Assembly: GCF_052119585.1 (NCBI RefSeq) | Contig: NZ_JBGQOJ010000008.1 | Span: 1-64,000 of the forward strand | Direction of reading: 5' to 3' | DNA: 64,000 nt | DNA from: JBGQOJ01 sp052119585 | GTDB taxonomy: Bacteria; Pseudomonadota; Alphaproteobacteria; Rhodobacterales; Rhodobacteraceae | Shown: in pieces, positions 26,033 to 34,761 of the stretch | How the letters are laid out: every line of letters begins with the position of its first letter | How positions within the stretch are numbered: position 1 is the first letter of the stretch | Notes under the pieces: model-generated | The model's input: the letters and a program-made list of their open reading frames with translations, nothing else | Told to the model about the DNA's origin: nothing | Databases searched by the model: none | Made by a program: the position numbers and the translations under genes

Positions 26033-27528
26033 GCAAATTCTCCTTGCACAGACCAGTCCTGTCGCCCGTTCGCGCCGTCCCATTTCTGTTTCTGCGGCGT
26101 GGTGAACAGCCACAGCCGCGGGCCCTCGCGTGTCTCGATCCGCCAGTAATCGCGCAGACCGCTGCGCCAGGCGGGATCGTCGAACCACCATTCCGGGGCG
26201 ATCCGTTCCGGCCCTGTCGCGCGCAGGGTCGTAAAGCGCATCCGCCGCCAGCGGAAACTGGCGGGCGGGGTGCCCGAGATGGCTGTCGCCGGCTCGGGTG
26301 GAAAGAGGATAATGGGGCGTATGGGGCCGGCGCGGGGCGGCAAGGGCTCGGATATGGAATAGGCGGCGGGGGCAAGCAGAAAGCTGCGTTCCGGGATCAG
26401 GCTGGTCGCAGGTAACAGCCGCAGCACCCGGTCAAAACCTATGCGATTGCCGATGGATGACAGCAAATCAGCCATCGCATCCTCATGCCTGATCGTTGGG
26501 CCGCCCCCGATCTGTTCAGGTGCAAGGCTTTCGGTCAACGGGGCGGTCAACCGCAGCGCGTCGATGCCAAAGCCGGAATCGACCTCGCCCACGCCCTTGG
26601 TGAACAGCGCCGCGATCCGGACAGGATCATGCATCGGGCGGGCGAGGCCGATCTCGATCTGCACCGTGCCGCGATCTACCCGGCGCAGCTCCAGCCGCAC
26701 CCTTCGCGCGCCCATGCGGTGCCGGGCCAGCTTGGCACACAGCCGGTCCAGCAGGCGCGACAGGCCCGCCATCACATCCGATTGCTGGCCGATCGGTTCT
26801 GGCAGGGTCATCCGCACCCCGAAATGCGGGGCGTCAGGTGTGGCCGCAACCGGTTCGGCCTGTGCCCCAAGCGCCTGATCCAGCCGCAGCACCAACCCCG
26901 TCCCGAAACGCCGCGCCAAGGGGGCGCGGGGCAGGTGGGCCAGATCGGCAATGCGCGACAAGCCAACCCGCGCCAGCGCGTCGGCGGTATTGTGATCGAC
27001 CCGCAGCGCCGCGACCGGAAGGTGCCCGATCCCCTCGGCCAACCGGCCATCGGCGATGATGCCGCCGCCGTGGCGGGCAAGGGCGTAAGCCGCCCCACGG
27101 GTTCCCGCAATCGCGCTTGCAGCCTGCAACCCCGCCCGTTCCAGCCGTGCCTTCAGATCGTCGCGCAGGCCCGCTTCACCGCCGAAAAGATGCGGCACGC
27201 CCGAGATGTCGGCAATCAGCCCGTCCACGCCGTCGTTCGCCACCATCGGGGCATAACGCCCGGCCCAGCGGCGCAAGCTGGCCAGCGCCGCAGCCTCGCG
27301 CGCCAGATCGGCAATGCGCGTGGCAAGATCGGGACAGATGGCGCGGGCATCGGCCAAGGCCATGCCACGCGACAGCCCCCGCGCCGAGGCTGCCGGATTG
27401 AGACAATGCAGGTGATCGGCATTGCCCGACCGATGGGTCAGGGCGAAAGGCCCCTCAACGGGGCGGGCCCTAAGACTCGTGTCGCTCGCGAGCCTCGGAA
27501 ACCATATGGAAAGTAGCCGACGTGCCAT
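26029..27528 (-). CDS. imuB: ImuB, Y-family polymerase-like mutasome subunit
   Basis: A 499-residue protein of the ImuB group, Y-family-like proteins that lack polymerase activity and link ImuA, DnaE2 and the beta clamp. The N-terminus reads RRLLSIWFPRLASDTS, without the catalytic Asp of active Y-family enzymes. GLIADISGVPHLFGGE near residue 100 is the ImuB form of the second active-site block. Helix-hairpin-helix-like sequence follows (LARVGLSRIADLAHLPRAPL). The start lies inside imuA, giving a 59-base overlap, and the end overlaps dnaE2 by four bases. Confidence 0.9.
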   Translation of the reverse strand: MARRLLSIWFPRLASDTSLRARPVEGPFALTHRSGNADHLHCLNPAASARGLSRGMALADARAICPDLATRIADLAREAAALASLRRWAGRYAPMVANDGVDGLIADISGVPHLFGGEAGLRDDLKARLERAGLQAASAIAGTRGAAYALARHGGGIIADGRLAEGIGHLPVAALRVDHNTADALARVGLSRIADLAHLPRAPLARRFGTGLVLRLDQALGAQAEPVAATPDAPHFGVRMTLPEPIGQQSDVMAGLSRLLDRLCAKLARHRMGARRVRLELRRVDRGTVQIEIGLARPMHDPVRIAALFTKGVGEVDSGFGIDALRLTAPLTESLAPEQIGGGPTIRHEDAMADLLSSIGNRIGFDRVLRLLPATSLIPERSFLLAPAAYSISEPLPPRAGPIRPIILFPPEPATAISGTPPASFRWRRMRFTTLRATGPERIAPEWWFDDPAWRSGLRDYWRIETREGPRLWLFTTPQKQKWDGANGRQDWSVQGEFA

Positions 27529-28042
27529 TCCAGTTCAGTGCCCAGCTTCCTAATGTTCCTCTTTTGTTCTTAATAAGGCGCCAGCGGTGCAGAGTCGAGT
27601 GTTCAGCTGTCGCGGCGATCGGTTCACACTGCCAACGGGTTTCGGCGGCATTGCTGCCCGCATCCTGATGAATCAACACGAGGCCGGTCGTGCCTCCTGC
27701 CTCTGCCGCAAGTTGCAGCCGGCGACCGGCAATCAGCGACAGTGGCTGTTTCGGCTCGGCAATCACCAAAGCAACGGGCGCCGCGCGCAATGCCTCTTCG
27801 GCACACCACAAAAGATCGGTTTCCCCGACCGGGCGCAACAGGTGCAACCGTTCACCCACGCCCTGCGGCAGGCCGCGCAACATCGGTGTTTCCGGCACAT
27901 ATGACGGCACAATCCACACCAACGGCCCCGGATGCCGCGCAGCCTGAAACAGCGCAAAAGCGCGGCGGCCGCGGCCCTCGGCCTCGTGCACACGCCGTTG
28001 GCGCAGCAGGAAGGGATCGTCGGGGGTGACTTCAGGCCGCAT
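27470..28042 (-). CDS. imuA: ImuA, RecA-like mutasome subunit
   Basis: A 190-residue protein occupying the imuA position. It has RecA/SulA-like features but no Walker A P-loop: FALFQAARHPGPLVWIVPSY, then LHLLRPVGETDLLWCAEEAL and APVALVIAEPKQPLSLIAGR. ImuA proteins interact with RecA and ImuB during translesion synthesis. It is shorter than many ImuA proteins, lacking the usual N-terminal region. The gene overlaps the SRAP gene by 11 bases and imuB by 59 bases. Confidence 0.8.
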   Translation of the reverse strand: MRPEVTPDDPFLLRQRRVHEAEGRGRRAFALFQAARHPGPLVWIVPSYVPETPMLRGLPQGVGERLHLLRPVGETDLLWCAEEALRAAPVALVIAEPKQPLSLIAGRRLQLAAEAGGTTGLVLIHQDAGSNAAETRWQCEPIAATAEHSTLHRWRLIKNKRGTLGSWALNWNGTSATFHMVSEARERHES

Positions 28043-28709
28043 CCTCGCGCACTCCTTCCGCTACGATCTGCAGCATACCGTCGGCCAGGGGTCGCTGCAG
28101 GTGCAGCGCCTCTGCCGCCGGTGCGGTCAGCCAGCGCCGCCATTCTTCCGGCCTCGTCAGGATGACCGGCATCGCCTTGGGGTGAACCGGTGCCACCTCG
28201 CGGTTGGGCGGGCAGGTCAGGAACCCGAACAGCTCCGCCGTGATCTCGCCCTCCTTCACCTTGCGCACCGAGGTCCATTCGGTGCGGAGACCCGCGAAAA
28301 ACGCCAGCGGACGATCTGCGCCAAGGGCAAACCAAACCGGATGGTTGCGCGGCGCACCGGGGCGATTGTCGATCTCGGAAAAACTGGTGAAAGGCACAAG
28401 GCAGCGGTGCTGCACGCCAAGCCAGCGTTTCCAATGCGGCGAGGCCACATTGCGGATATTGGTCACGCCCGGATCGCGGTGCTTGCCCTCCAGAAAGACC
28501 TGCGGTGTCGGCATGCCCCATCTTGCCCTGGTCAGTTGCCAGCCACCTTCGCCATGGCGGATGATCGGGGCTGCATAGTCAGGGAATATCCCCGCCATAG
28601 GGGGCAGATTGCCCACCAGATCTTCGAATGCTTCGCCGTTCTCGACCATATCGTCAAAGACATGCCGCATCGCATCCTGGCTTTTGGTCTGGGAGTAGAG
28701 GTTGCACAT
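28032..28709 (-). CDS. SRAP-family abasic-site processing protein (YedK/HMCES-like)
   Basis: A 225-residue protein that forms a covalent crosslink to abasic sites in single-stranded DNA and so shields them. The start is MCNLYSQTK because Cys2 becomes the catalytic N-terminal residue after Met removal; a longer frame would bury it. Other conserved residues are N84/N87 (VTNIRNVAS), E112 (PFTSFSEID) and H176 (VHPKAMPVILT). It is the first gene of the imuA-imuB-dnaE2 operon, with a LexA box 40 bases upstream and an 11-base overlap with imuA. This puts abasic-site protection and translesion synthesis in the same SOS unit. Confidence 0.9.
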   Translation of the reverse strand: MCNLYSQTKSQDAMRHVFDDMVENGEAFEDLVGNLPPMAGIFPDYAAPIIRHGEGGWQLTRARWGMPTPQVFLEGKHRDPGVTNIRNVASPHWKRWLGVQHRCLVPFTSFSEIDNRPGAPRNHPVWFALGADRPLAFFAGLRTEWTSVRKVKEGEITAELFGFLTCPPNREVAPVHPKAMPVILTRPEEWRRWLTAPAAEALHLQRPLADGMLQIVAEGVREDAA

Positions 28710-28748
28710 GGAAGCACCTGAGGAATCGGGACGCGGAAGAATAAACCG

Positions 28749-28763
28749 GAACATTGCCAGAAC
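28749..28763 (-). promoter_or_regulatory. LexA box (GAAC-N7-GAAC)
   Basis: The sequence GAACATTGCCAGAAC is a perfect match to the alphaproteobacterial LexA box (GTTC-N7-GTTC on the gene's strand). It lies 40 bases upstream of the SRAP start, where it would overlap the promoter, so the four-gene operon should be repressed by LexA and induced by DNA damage. Confidence 0.8.
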
Positions 28764-28836
28764 TTCCAGCGCGACGAAAGCCCCCTATATGCCTTATCCA
28801 CGCGGCACAAAAACGCGCCTGAACCAGTCCAACCTG

Positions 28837-30210
28837 TCACCTTACGATCAAATAGAGTGTGCTGCCGTTGCGATAGATCGTCAGGGCGACCGGGCCCTTT
28901 TGATCAGGCAGCTCCGCATAGAACGCGGCTGTATCGGTGACGGGGACATTGTTGACAGCCGTGATCACGTCACCGGTCATCAGGCCCGAAAATGCCGCCG
29001 GACTGCCGGGGGTAACGGCGATCACGGCCACACCTTTTACATCTCCAAAGCCGTCCATTCCCGGCGTAAGGGGCCCAAATTGGGCACCGGAAAGGGCTTG
29101 CAGGTCAGGCGCAGGGGCTGCGGCCTCGTCTTGCTCCTGGCCTGCCTGAATGGTCGCGGCAACCTCCATCTCGGTGCCATTGCGCATCAGCGAAAGCCGC
29201 AGTGTCGTCCCTGCCATCACCAAGCCAATCTGGTTTCTGAGATTGCTGGAACTCTCAACCGGGTTGCCGTTGACGGCTGTGATGATGTCACCGGCTTGCA
29301 GCCCGGCGGCATCTGCAGGCGTGCCGGGCAACACCTGCGTCACGATCGCGCCGCGTGAAACGCCAAGCCCCAAGGCATCAGCCAGATCCGGGGTCAGATC
29401 CTGAATCATTATACCCAACTGTCCGCGCCGGATTTCCCCGAACTGGATCAATTGGTCCATAATCGAGCGCGCCATGTTGATGGGGACGGCAAACCCTATG
29501 CCGACATTTCCGCCAGATGGGGCGATAATAGCAGAATTGATCCCCACAAGTTTGCCGTCAAAGGTGACCAACGCGCCCCCTGAATTCCCCGGATTGATCG
29601 AGGCGTCCGTTTGGATGAAATCCTCATAGCCTTGGGGGTTGATGCCGGATCGATCCAACGCACTGATGATGCCAGAGGTGACGGTCTGGCCCAGTCCGAA
29701 AGGGTTTCCAACGGCAACGACAAAGTCACCCACTTGCAGGCGGGATGAATCCCCCATCGGCAAGCCGAAAAGCGCGTCTGCCGTGATCTGTAGCAAAGCC
29801 ACGTCAGTGGCCGGATCGGTTCCGATGACGGTGGCCGCAAAGTTGCGGCGGTCTTTAAGTGTCACGGTGATGTCGACGGCATTTTCAATAACGTGATTGT
29901 TGGTCAGGATATAACCGCGGGCCGGATCCACGATAACGCCAGATCCCGCGCTGAGGCGCCTGCGCGGCTCAATCGTTTCCGGCAGGCCAAAGAACTTCTG
30001 GAAGAACGGATCATTGAACAGCGGATTCATCTGTGGCGGCTGTTCACTGACCACCGAGATATTGACGACAGCGTCTGTGACTTGCCGCAAAAGCGGCGCG
30101 ATCGTCGGCACTCCGCGTTCGTCCATCTGCGCATAGGACTGCGCGTTGCCGGTTAGCGGTGCAATGACAAGAAACAGGATCGCGATTGCGGAATGGAAAT
30201 GACGGATCAT
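28837..30210 (-). CDS. Periplasmic serine protease, HtrA/DegQ family
   Basis: A 457-residue Do-family protease/chaperone for misfolded envelope proteins. The signal peptide is residues 1-23 (AIAILFLVIAPLTGNAQ). The trypsin-like domain has the triad H106 (LTNNHVIENA), D136 (TDPATDVALL) and S210 (INPGNSGGAL). Two PDZ domains follow, about residues 262-350 (GQLGIMIQDLTPDLADALGL) and 385-455 (GVAVIAVTPGSPAAFSGLMT). The length is usual for DegP/DegQ. It is a single-gene unit whose start is about 1.5 kb from the SOS operon's LexA box, with no LexA box of its own seen. Confidence 0.9.
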   Translation of the reverse strand: MIRHFHSAIAILFLVIAPLTGNAQSYAQMDERGVPTIAPLLRQVTDAVVNISVVSEQPPQMNPLFNDPFFQKFFGLPETIEPRRRLSAGSGVIVDPARGYILTNNHVIENAVDITVTLKDRRNFAATVIGTDPATDVALLQITADALFGLPMGDSSRLQVGDFVVAVGNPFGLGQTVTSGIISALDRSGINPQGYEDFIQTDASINPGNSGGALVTFDGKLVGINSAIIAPSGGNVGIGFAVPINMARSIMDQLIQFGEIRRGQLGIMIQDLTPDLADALGLGVSRGAIVTQVLPGTPADAAGLQAGDIITAVNGNPVESSSNLRNQIGLVMAGTTLRLSLMRNGTEMEVAATIQAGQEQDEAAAPAPDLQALSGAQFGPLTPGMDGFGDVKGVAVIAVTPGSPAAFSGLMTGDVITAVNNVPVTDTAAFYAELPDQKGPVALTIYRNGSTLYLIVR

Positions 30211-30981
30211 GACATATCCCTTTTTCTACAGACCTTCGATGCCATGGCAGATTGTCAGGCAATCATATGTTTCAGGTTTGATCCCATAGGCGGCAGGGCA
30301 CTTCATTGACGCATGTCACTGGAGTGATGAATAACCGCCCGGCGGTTAGTGGCGGGTGTCACAGAACTTGCCCATTTCAGTATCAGATGACCCACCATCA
30401 GCCCGATGGTCGCGACGGCAAGGCCAAGCACCAGACCCTTGCCGACATCGGCCGACGAAAGAGCCCGCTGCATTTCCTGACCCAGACCCTGCGTGACCTT
30501 ACGGCGCTGCCTGCCGCCCATATGGCCGTCGGGAAGGCCAGGATGGCAGCGCCCATGCCCTTGTGCGCGGTCAAGGGTGATGGCCATGAGCACTGTCATT
30601 CTCGTCATTTTTCGTTCCCTCTTTCGTGCAAACGCACCCGCACAAAGTCCTCGGGCGCGCCGCTTTTACAGAGACAAATACGACCGGCCCGGCGCGCGCA
30701 TGGGCCGCAAAGAAGCATGTCCAGTAACAGCACTCGGATGCGCGGCCGCCCGCATTCATTGCTTGACGGAAAGACTCTCGATCAGGCTTACTGCAACCTG
30801 CCGATGTCCGAAGCGGTGGCGGCGCAACCAAGTTGGAAAATTATTTAGACAACGCCCTGATACTATTCAAACAAATCGAACCACCTTTAATCTCACTATT
30901 CATGTTCACGTTGGAAATTGATGCGCGATAGCGCTTTAGGGAAGACTTCGCGCCTATCAATACTCATTTCGGAGACCACCA
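30211..30981. other. Gap with no confident gene
   Basis: This 770-base stretch separates the HtrA gene from a small lipoprotein gene on the other strand. It holds one weak minus-strand frame (listed separately) and otherwise nothing I recognise. The last 150 bases are AT-richer and probably carry the lipoprotein promoter. Confidence 0.5.
30303..30608 (-). CDS. Doubtful hypothetical protein with one membrane helix
   Basis: A 101-residue frame preceded by a fair ribosome site (GAGGGAAC five bases before ATG). It has one hydrophobic segment near residues 58-76 (GLVLGLAVATIGLMVGHLIL). The first half is rich in Gly, His and Arg and does not look like a normal protein. In another frame the same DNA reads a signal-peptide-like MGAAILAFPTAIWAAGSA, so a frameshifted gene is possible. 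No family recognised. Confidence 0.25.
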   Translation of the reverse strand: MTRMTVLMAITLDRAQGHGRCHPGLPDGHMGGRQRRKVTQGLGQEMQRALSSADVGKGLVLGLAVATIGLMVGHLILKWASSVTPATNRRAVIHHSSDMRQ

Positions 30982-31380
30982 ATGACCCAAATGGCCCAGT
31001 TTTTACCAAGACTTTTGATACTCGTTTGCGCAGGCGCCATTGCAGGATGCGTTCCCACCACTGTTGAGCAAAGGCCCGCATCCAATACGACGTTGCCACG
31101 TCTTACGGGCGAGGCTGCTGCGGTTGCAAAACTTAAACCTGCGCTCGCGATCAAAGGGCTCCAAATGCAACCCGTGCCAGCCTCACGCGCCGATGCACTA
31201 ACGCAGTATTGCACCGGCAAGGCCGAAGTGCTGGTGTTGTCGACCGATATGACCGACTCTGAGGTGACCAAATGCTGGGCGGCAGGTGGCCGTTGGAGTG
31301 CTGTATCGTCTGAGGGCTTGAACGTTTATCTTGCGCCGGATTTCAACGCCCGGCACAGCACCTTCGATTGGTGGGCATAA
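30982..31380 (+). CDS. Small lipoprotein of unknown function
   Basis: A 132-residue predicted lipoprotein: a hydrophobic signal ends in the lipobox AIAGC, with the lipidated Cys at residue 23. The mature part has two cysteines (YCTGKAEVLVLS and KCWAAGGRW) that could form a disulphide, and ends in an aromatic-rich STFDWWA. GGAG lies seven bases before the ATG. It precedes the large transglutaminase-like protein gene on the same strand by 144 bases and may be co-transcribed with it. No family recognised. Confidence 0.6.
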   Translation: MTQMAQFLPRLLILVCAGAIAGCVPTTVEQRPASNTTLPRLTGEAAAVAKLKPALAIKGLQMQPVPASRADALTQYCTGKAEVLVLSTDMTDSEVTKCWAAGGRWSAVSSEGLNVYLAPDFNARHSTFDWWA

Positions 31381-31524
31381 CGGACCTGCACCGGTTTTAT
31401 GCCTTCCGGGCGCGCATGTCTGGCGGCGCTGGGGCGGAAACCACGTGGTAGCCGCAGCGCTTATGGCCCATCCAAAAAGGTCACCTGTAATTTACATGGC
31501 CCTGCAATATGGAGACCGCAAAAA

Positions 31525-33828
31525 ATGATTTTCAAAACCAACTCCAGAAATCCGACGCCAGAATCCGAGAAAGCATGCCCCGAAATGCGCAGGGCATTCG
31601 ATGTTGGCTTGGCCGCGTGCCGGCTGACGTCATTGATTGTTTCAACAGCCCTTGTTCTTGGACCTTTTGCTTATCCGCAAGTTGCGGTTGCAGGCGCCGA
31701 TAATCTGGTTTGGCAGCGGGCACCACGCCTGGAATCGCTTCCTGATCCCGCGAAGGCCACCCGATTGGTTCAGGAAAACCTTGCCATCGCCGGATTCGAA
31801 AATCTCATCAGTATGCTGGATGGCTATCGCACCATTTTTCCCACGCTCGACGATCTTTCCACACAATTTGGCAACGATCCGACGGCTGCGTTTGCCTATG
31901 TGCGAGATATGATCCGCACCGAACCCTATGTCGGAACTCTGCGTAGCCCGATGTCGGTCATCGCGGCCTCTGGCGGAAATACACAGGACAAGTCAGAATT
32001 GTTGATGGTGCTGCTGCGCAAGATGGGACTGGATGCCCGTATCGCAGAAGCGCCGTTAACCGATGCAATGGCCGAACAGTTGCGTGTTTCAAGCTGCGGC
32101 GTGGTACTGACCGCAGACGAAAACATCGGGACGTTGATCGGGCTTAGCGAGGCGACAACGATCCGTGCAATTGCGCGTGCGCAGCGCGACTATGGCCGGT
32201 TGCTGGATGCCGTTCCTTCGATCACAGACGCGACGCCTGCCTTGTCTGCGCAATTTGGCGACCGCCATTACTGGGTGCAATACCGAGACGCCAATGGCTG
32301 GCGCGATCTTGATCCCTCGGTGCCTGACATGCAGGCTGGTGCGGCTATGGCGCCCCCCGAGGCGCTGTCGGAAGGCGGAGCCAATCCGCATCTTGTTACG
32401 GTCTCGGTGGTGATCGAGACGCTAAGGGACGGAAAACTGCGCGAACAATCGGTGCTGACACAAGAGTTCGCCGCGCGCGACGCCGATGAAAAGATGATCC
32501 AGCTTGGATTCACGCCCGCGGGGGCCGGAATTGCGGGAGTGCTTAGCGACAAGCTGTTGGATGCAATCGACCTGTCACCAAAACTTAAGCCAGTGCTTAT
32601 TGTCGATTTCATCCCGACCCTGGGAAAAGAATTTTCACAACCAAGCCCCTTGGCCGCAGGTGGGCTAAGCGGCACAAGTCAAGAGGACGCTGTCACCGCC
32701 GTTTGGCTTGATATCAGGTCGGTCGCACCCGAAGGCATAACACGCACCGCCCGTCGGGCTGTGATGGACCTGTTGCCCTTTGCAGAGCGCCAATCCAACC
32801 CAATTTCCCCGGATGCGATCCTGAACCCGGTCGCGGGTGTTCGGTATCCGCAGGCTTTGGAAGGGGTGACTTTGATCGTTACGGCGAACGGCGGGATGGA
32901 TGCGCGAAACGATGCATACCGCCTGGCCTATATACAAAAAACCTGGAACGAGACCCTCACCACATTGCGTGACGGGACAACCGATCCCGAGCTCCTCATG
33001 TGGATAAATTGGACGGCGGCGCATAGTTTGGCAACGGGTGCAGAGCGCACAACACGAGACCTGCGGACGCAGGATGGTAAAACCTGCGGGTATTACGGCC
33101 ATGCGAATGTCATGCTGTCCAGTCTTCACCCTGTCGGTCAGGACGCTTATAAATCGTCTATCGACTGGGCAATTGACGGGATCGACTTGACCTCTGCCAT
33201 AGCCGACCCTGATCCGCGCGATTTGCAGGCACTGCGGCTGTGGTATGGGTCTGTGCGTTCTGCGATCGAAACCGAATGGGTCGCGTCGGGGGCAGATGCG
33301 TCGCAAGCGGTATCTACGAGCATTTTGCTGGATGGCCCGTTGATGCGCCTGCCCCCGGATGCCGTTGCCAAAATGGGTTCTGCCATGGCGCAGCGCGATC
33401 AGGAAAATGGTTATCTGCTCATGGGGGCGGCAAATGGTGCATCTTCCGCCTGGTGGCGGGTCGATCCGACCACTGGGGCGACGGATGCGCGTTTGTCCGG
33501 GCTAGGGAACAATGCGTGGACCTTCGGTCTGAACTACGTCAGCGCGTCGAAGGCCGCAGGCGAGATTTATGTGACTTCCAAGGAAACGCAACTCTATATG
33601 GCGCTTGCTCGCAGGACGATTACAGACAGGCAGTTTGCCCAAGCCATGAAAGCCCTGAACTACTATAAGAATTTGGGCGCCAAGAGAGGCCAACAAGAAT
33701 ATCAAGCAATGCTGACGATCGGGTTCTTGACGGGTGCCGCTGTCGGTAGTGGTGTCGGGCTTGGGCTTTATATCAAGTTCAGCGATGCGTGGGGCTATCG
33801 TCATGTGCCCTCTAGCAATGACAAGTGA
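31525..33828 (+). CDS. Exported transglutaminase-like protein lacking the catalytic cysteine
   Basis: A 767-residue protein of unknown role. A long N-terminal region precedes a hydrophobic segment (LTSLIVSTALVLGPFAYPQV, residues 34-53) that looks like a signal peptide with an extended head, so export is likely. Residues 115-265 resemble the transglutaminase-like fold: FAYVRDMIRTEPYVGTLRSP, GNTQDKSELLMVLLRKMGLD at 151-170 and HYWVQYRDANGWRDLDPS at 248-264. Where active enzymes have Cys at the start of the G-x-C-x-D helix, this has Asn-Thr-Gln. The His (248) and Asp (261 or 263) remain. The other 500 residues match nothing I know; a C-terminal hydrophobic segment (TIGFLTGAAVGSGVGLGLYI) may be a membrane anchor. 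Start: GGAG ten bases upstream. Confidence 0.65.
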   Translation: MIFKTNSRNPTPESEKACPEMRRAFDVGLAACRLTSLIVSTALVLGPFAYPQVAVAGADNLVWQRAPRLESLPDPAKATRLVQENLAIAGFENLISMLDGYRTIFPTLDDLSTQFGNDPTAAFAYVRDMIRTEPYVGTLRSPMSVIAASGGNTQDKSELLMVLLRKMGLDARIAEAPLTDAMAEQLRVSSCGVVLTADENIGTLIGLSEATTIRAIARAQRDYGRLLDAVPSITDATPALSAQFGDRHYWVQYRDANGWRDLDPSVPDMQAGAAMAPPEALSEGGANPHLVTVSVVIETLRDGKLREQSVLTQEFAARDADEKMIQLGFTPAGAGIAGVLSDKLLDAIDLSPKLKPVLIVDFIPTLGKEFSQPSPLAAGGLSGTSQEDAVTAVWLDIRSVAPEGITRTARRAVMDLLPFAERQSNPISPDAILNPVAGVRYPQALEGVTLIVTANGGMDARNDAYRLAYIQKTWNETLTTLRDGTTDPELLMWINWTAAHSLATGAERTTRDLRTQDGKTCGYYGHANVMLSSLHPVGQDAYKSSIDWAIDGIDLTSAIADPDPRDLQALRLWYGSVRSAIETEWVASGADASQAVSTSILLDGPLMRLPPDAVAKMGSAMAQRDQENGYLLMGAANGASSAWWRVDPTTGATDARLSGLGNNAWTFGLNYVSASKAAGEIYVTSKETQLYMALARRTITDRQFAQAMKALNYYKNLGAKRGQQEYQAMLTIGFLTGAAVGSGVGLGLYIKFSDAWGYRHVPSSNDK

Positions 33829-33846
33829 ACTGGAACTCTGAAGCCG

Positions 33847-34761
33847 TCAGTCCCACTCCAACTGTTGGAAAACGGCCTGCGCGTTGCGGCCGGCAAGTGA
33901 ATCGAACTGGCCGAGATAGGCAAAAGCGGATTGGTCCACTTCAACCGACCCGATGATGTCTCCGCCGTTTTCGATATAAGTGCGCATCCGGTCCCGCAGG
34001 TTTGTCAGGTAATCACGCGTATCCGCCTGCGCCCGCTCCAACGTGGTCAGGGGGCCGTGCCCCGGGATCAGATGCAGGGGGGCCAATGCCTCTATCGCGG
34101 CAAAAGCTTCGAGCCATGAGGCGCTGTCGGAAAACTCCATCACGCCCGGAATGCGCCCGACATAGACGATGTCACCGGTGAAGACCGCGCGCTGATCAGG
34201 AAGCCATACAAAGCTGTCGCCGGGGGTATGGGCCGCACCTGCGTGATGTATTTCAATCTGACGCCCACCAAGATCAAGGACATGATCGGTGTCAAAGACA
34301 ACATCGGCGTAGGAAGGCCGGGTTCCTTCCAGACCATTCCCGACGAGTTGCGACAGCACGGTCAACTGCAACGAACCGCGCGCCTGTTGGTCAGCGACAG
34401 CTGCAGCCGACGCGATCACTGTCGCCCCTTGTTCCTTCCAATAGCCATTGCCGAGCCAGCGGTGGTCCTGCCCGCCGGTGTTGATGACATAGCGGACGGG
34501 CTGATCGGTCAGGCCGCGCACCACACCGTGCAGCATCGCCGCCCCCGCCCGTGTTCCACCCGGATCAACCAGAACCGCGCCTTCGCTGGTTTCGATCAGG
34601 CCGAAGGTGGCGTTGTTGCCCAAATTCTCAGGATCGCGCTGTTCGGCGGGGCCTTCTATGGCCCAGACACCTGCGGCGACAGGCTGGACGGTCAGAACAT
34701 CTGCAAAGGCTGCCGCAGGCGCAAGCAAGGCGAAAAGGATCAGGGAAATTTGTTTCATCAT
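33847..34761 (-). CDS. Exported metallo-beta-lactamase-fold hydrolase
   Basis: A 304-residue periplasmic MBL-fold protein. The signal peptide is residues 1-20 (ISLILFALLAPAAAFA). Fold motifs are GAVLVDPGGTR, NTGGQDHRWLGNGYW at 94-108, HAGAAHTPGDS with H178, AVFTGDIVY with D197, and IPGHGPL with H235. The usual HxHxDH metal motif is changed to GGQDH, so both of its first histidines are missing while the Asp-His pair is kept. This suggests a single-metal site or another chemistry. Two adjacent ATG codons could start it, with a weak ribosome site. The gene diverges from the OPX gene across a 390-base gap. Confidence 0.75.
   Translation of the reverse strand: MMKQISLILFALLAPAAAFADVLTVQPVAAGVWAIEGPAEQRDPENLGNNATFGLIETSEGAVLVDPGGTRAGAAMLHGVVRGLTDQPVRYVINTGGQDHRWLGNGYWKEQGATVIASAAAVADQQARGSLQLTVLSQLVGNGLEGTRPSYADVVFDTDHVLDLGGRQIEIHHAGAAHTPGDSFVWLPDQRAVFTGDIVYVGRIPGVMEFSDSASWLEAFAAIEALAPLHLIPGHGPLTTLERAQADTRDYLTNLRDRMRTYIENGGDIIGSVEVDQSAFAYLGQFDSLAGRNAQAVFQQLEWD

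Noticed and set aside
24902..27516. Long plus-strand frames (over 340 codons) opposite dnaE2 and imuB
   Set aside because: They mirror the codon pattern of the real genes, are rich in Arg/Gln/Pro and have no family match.
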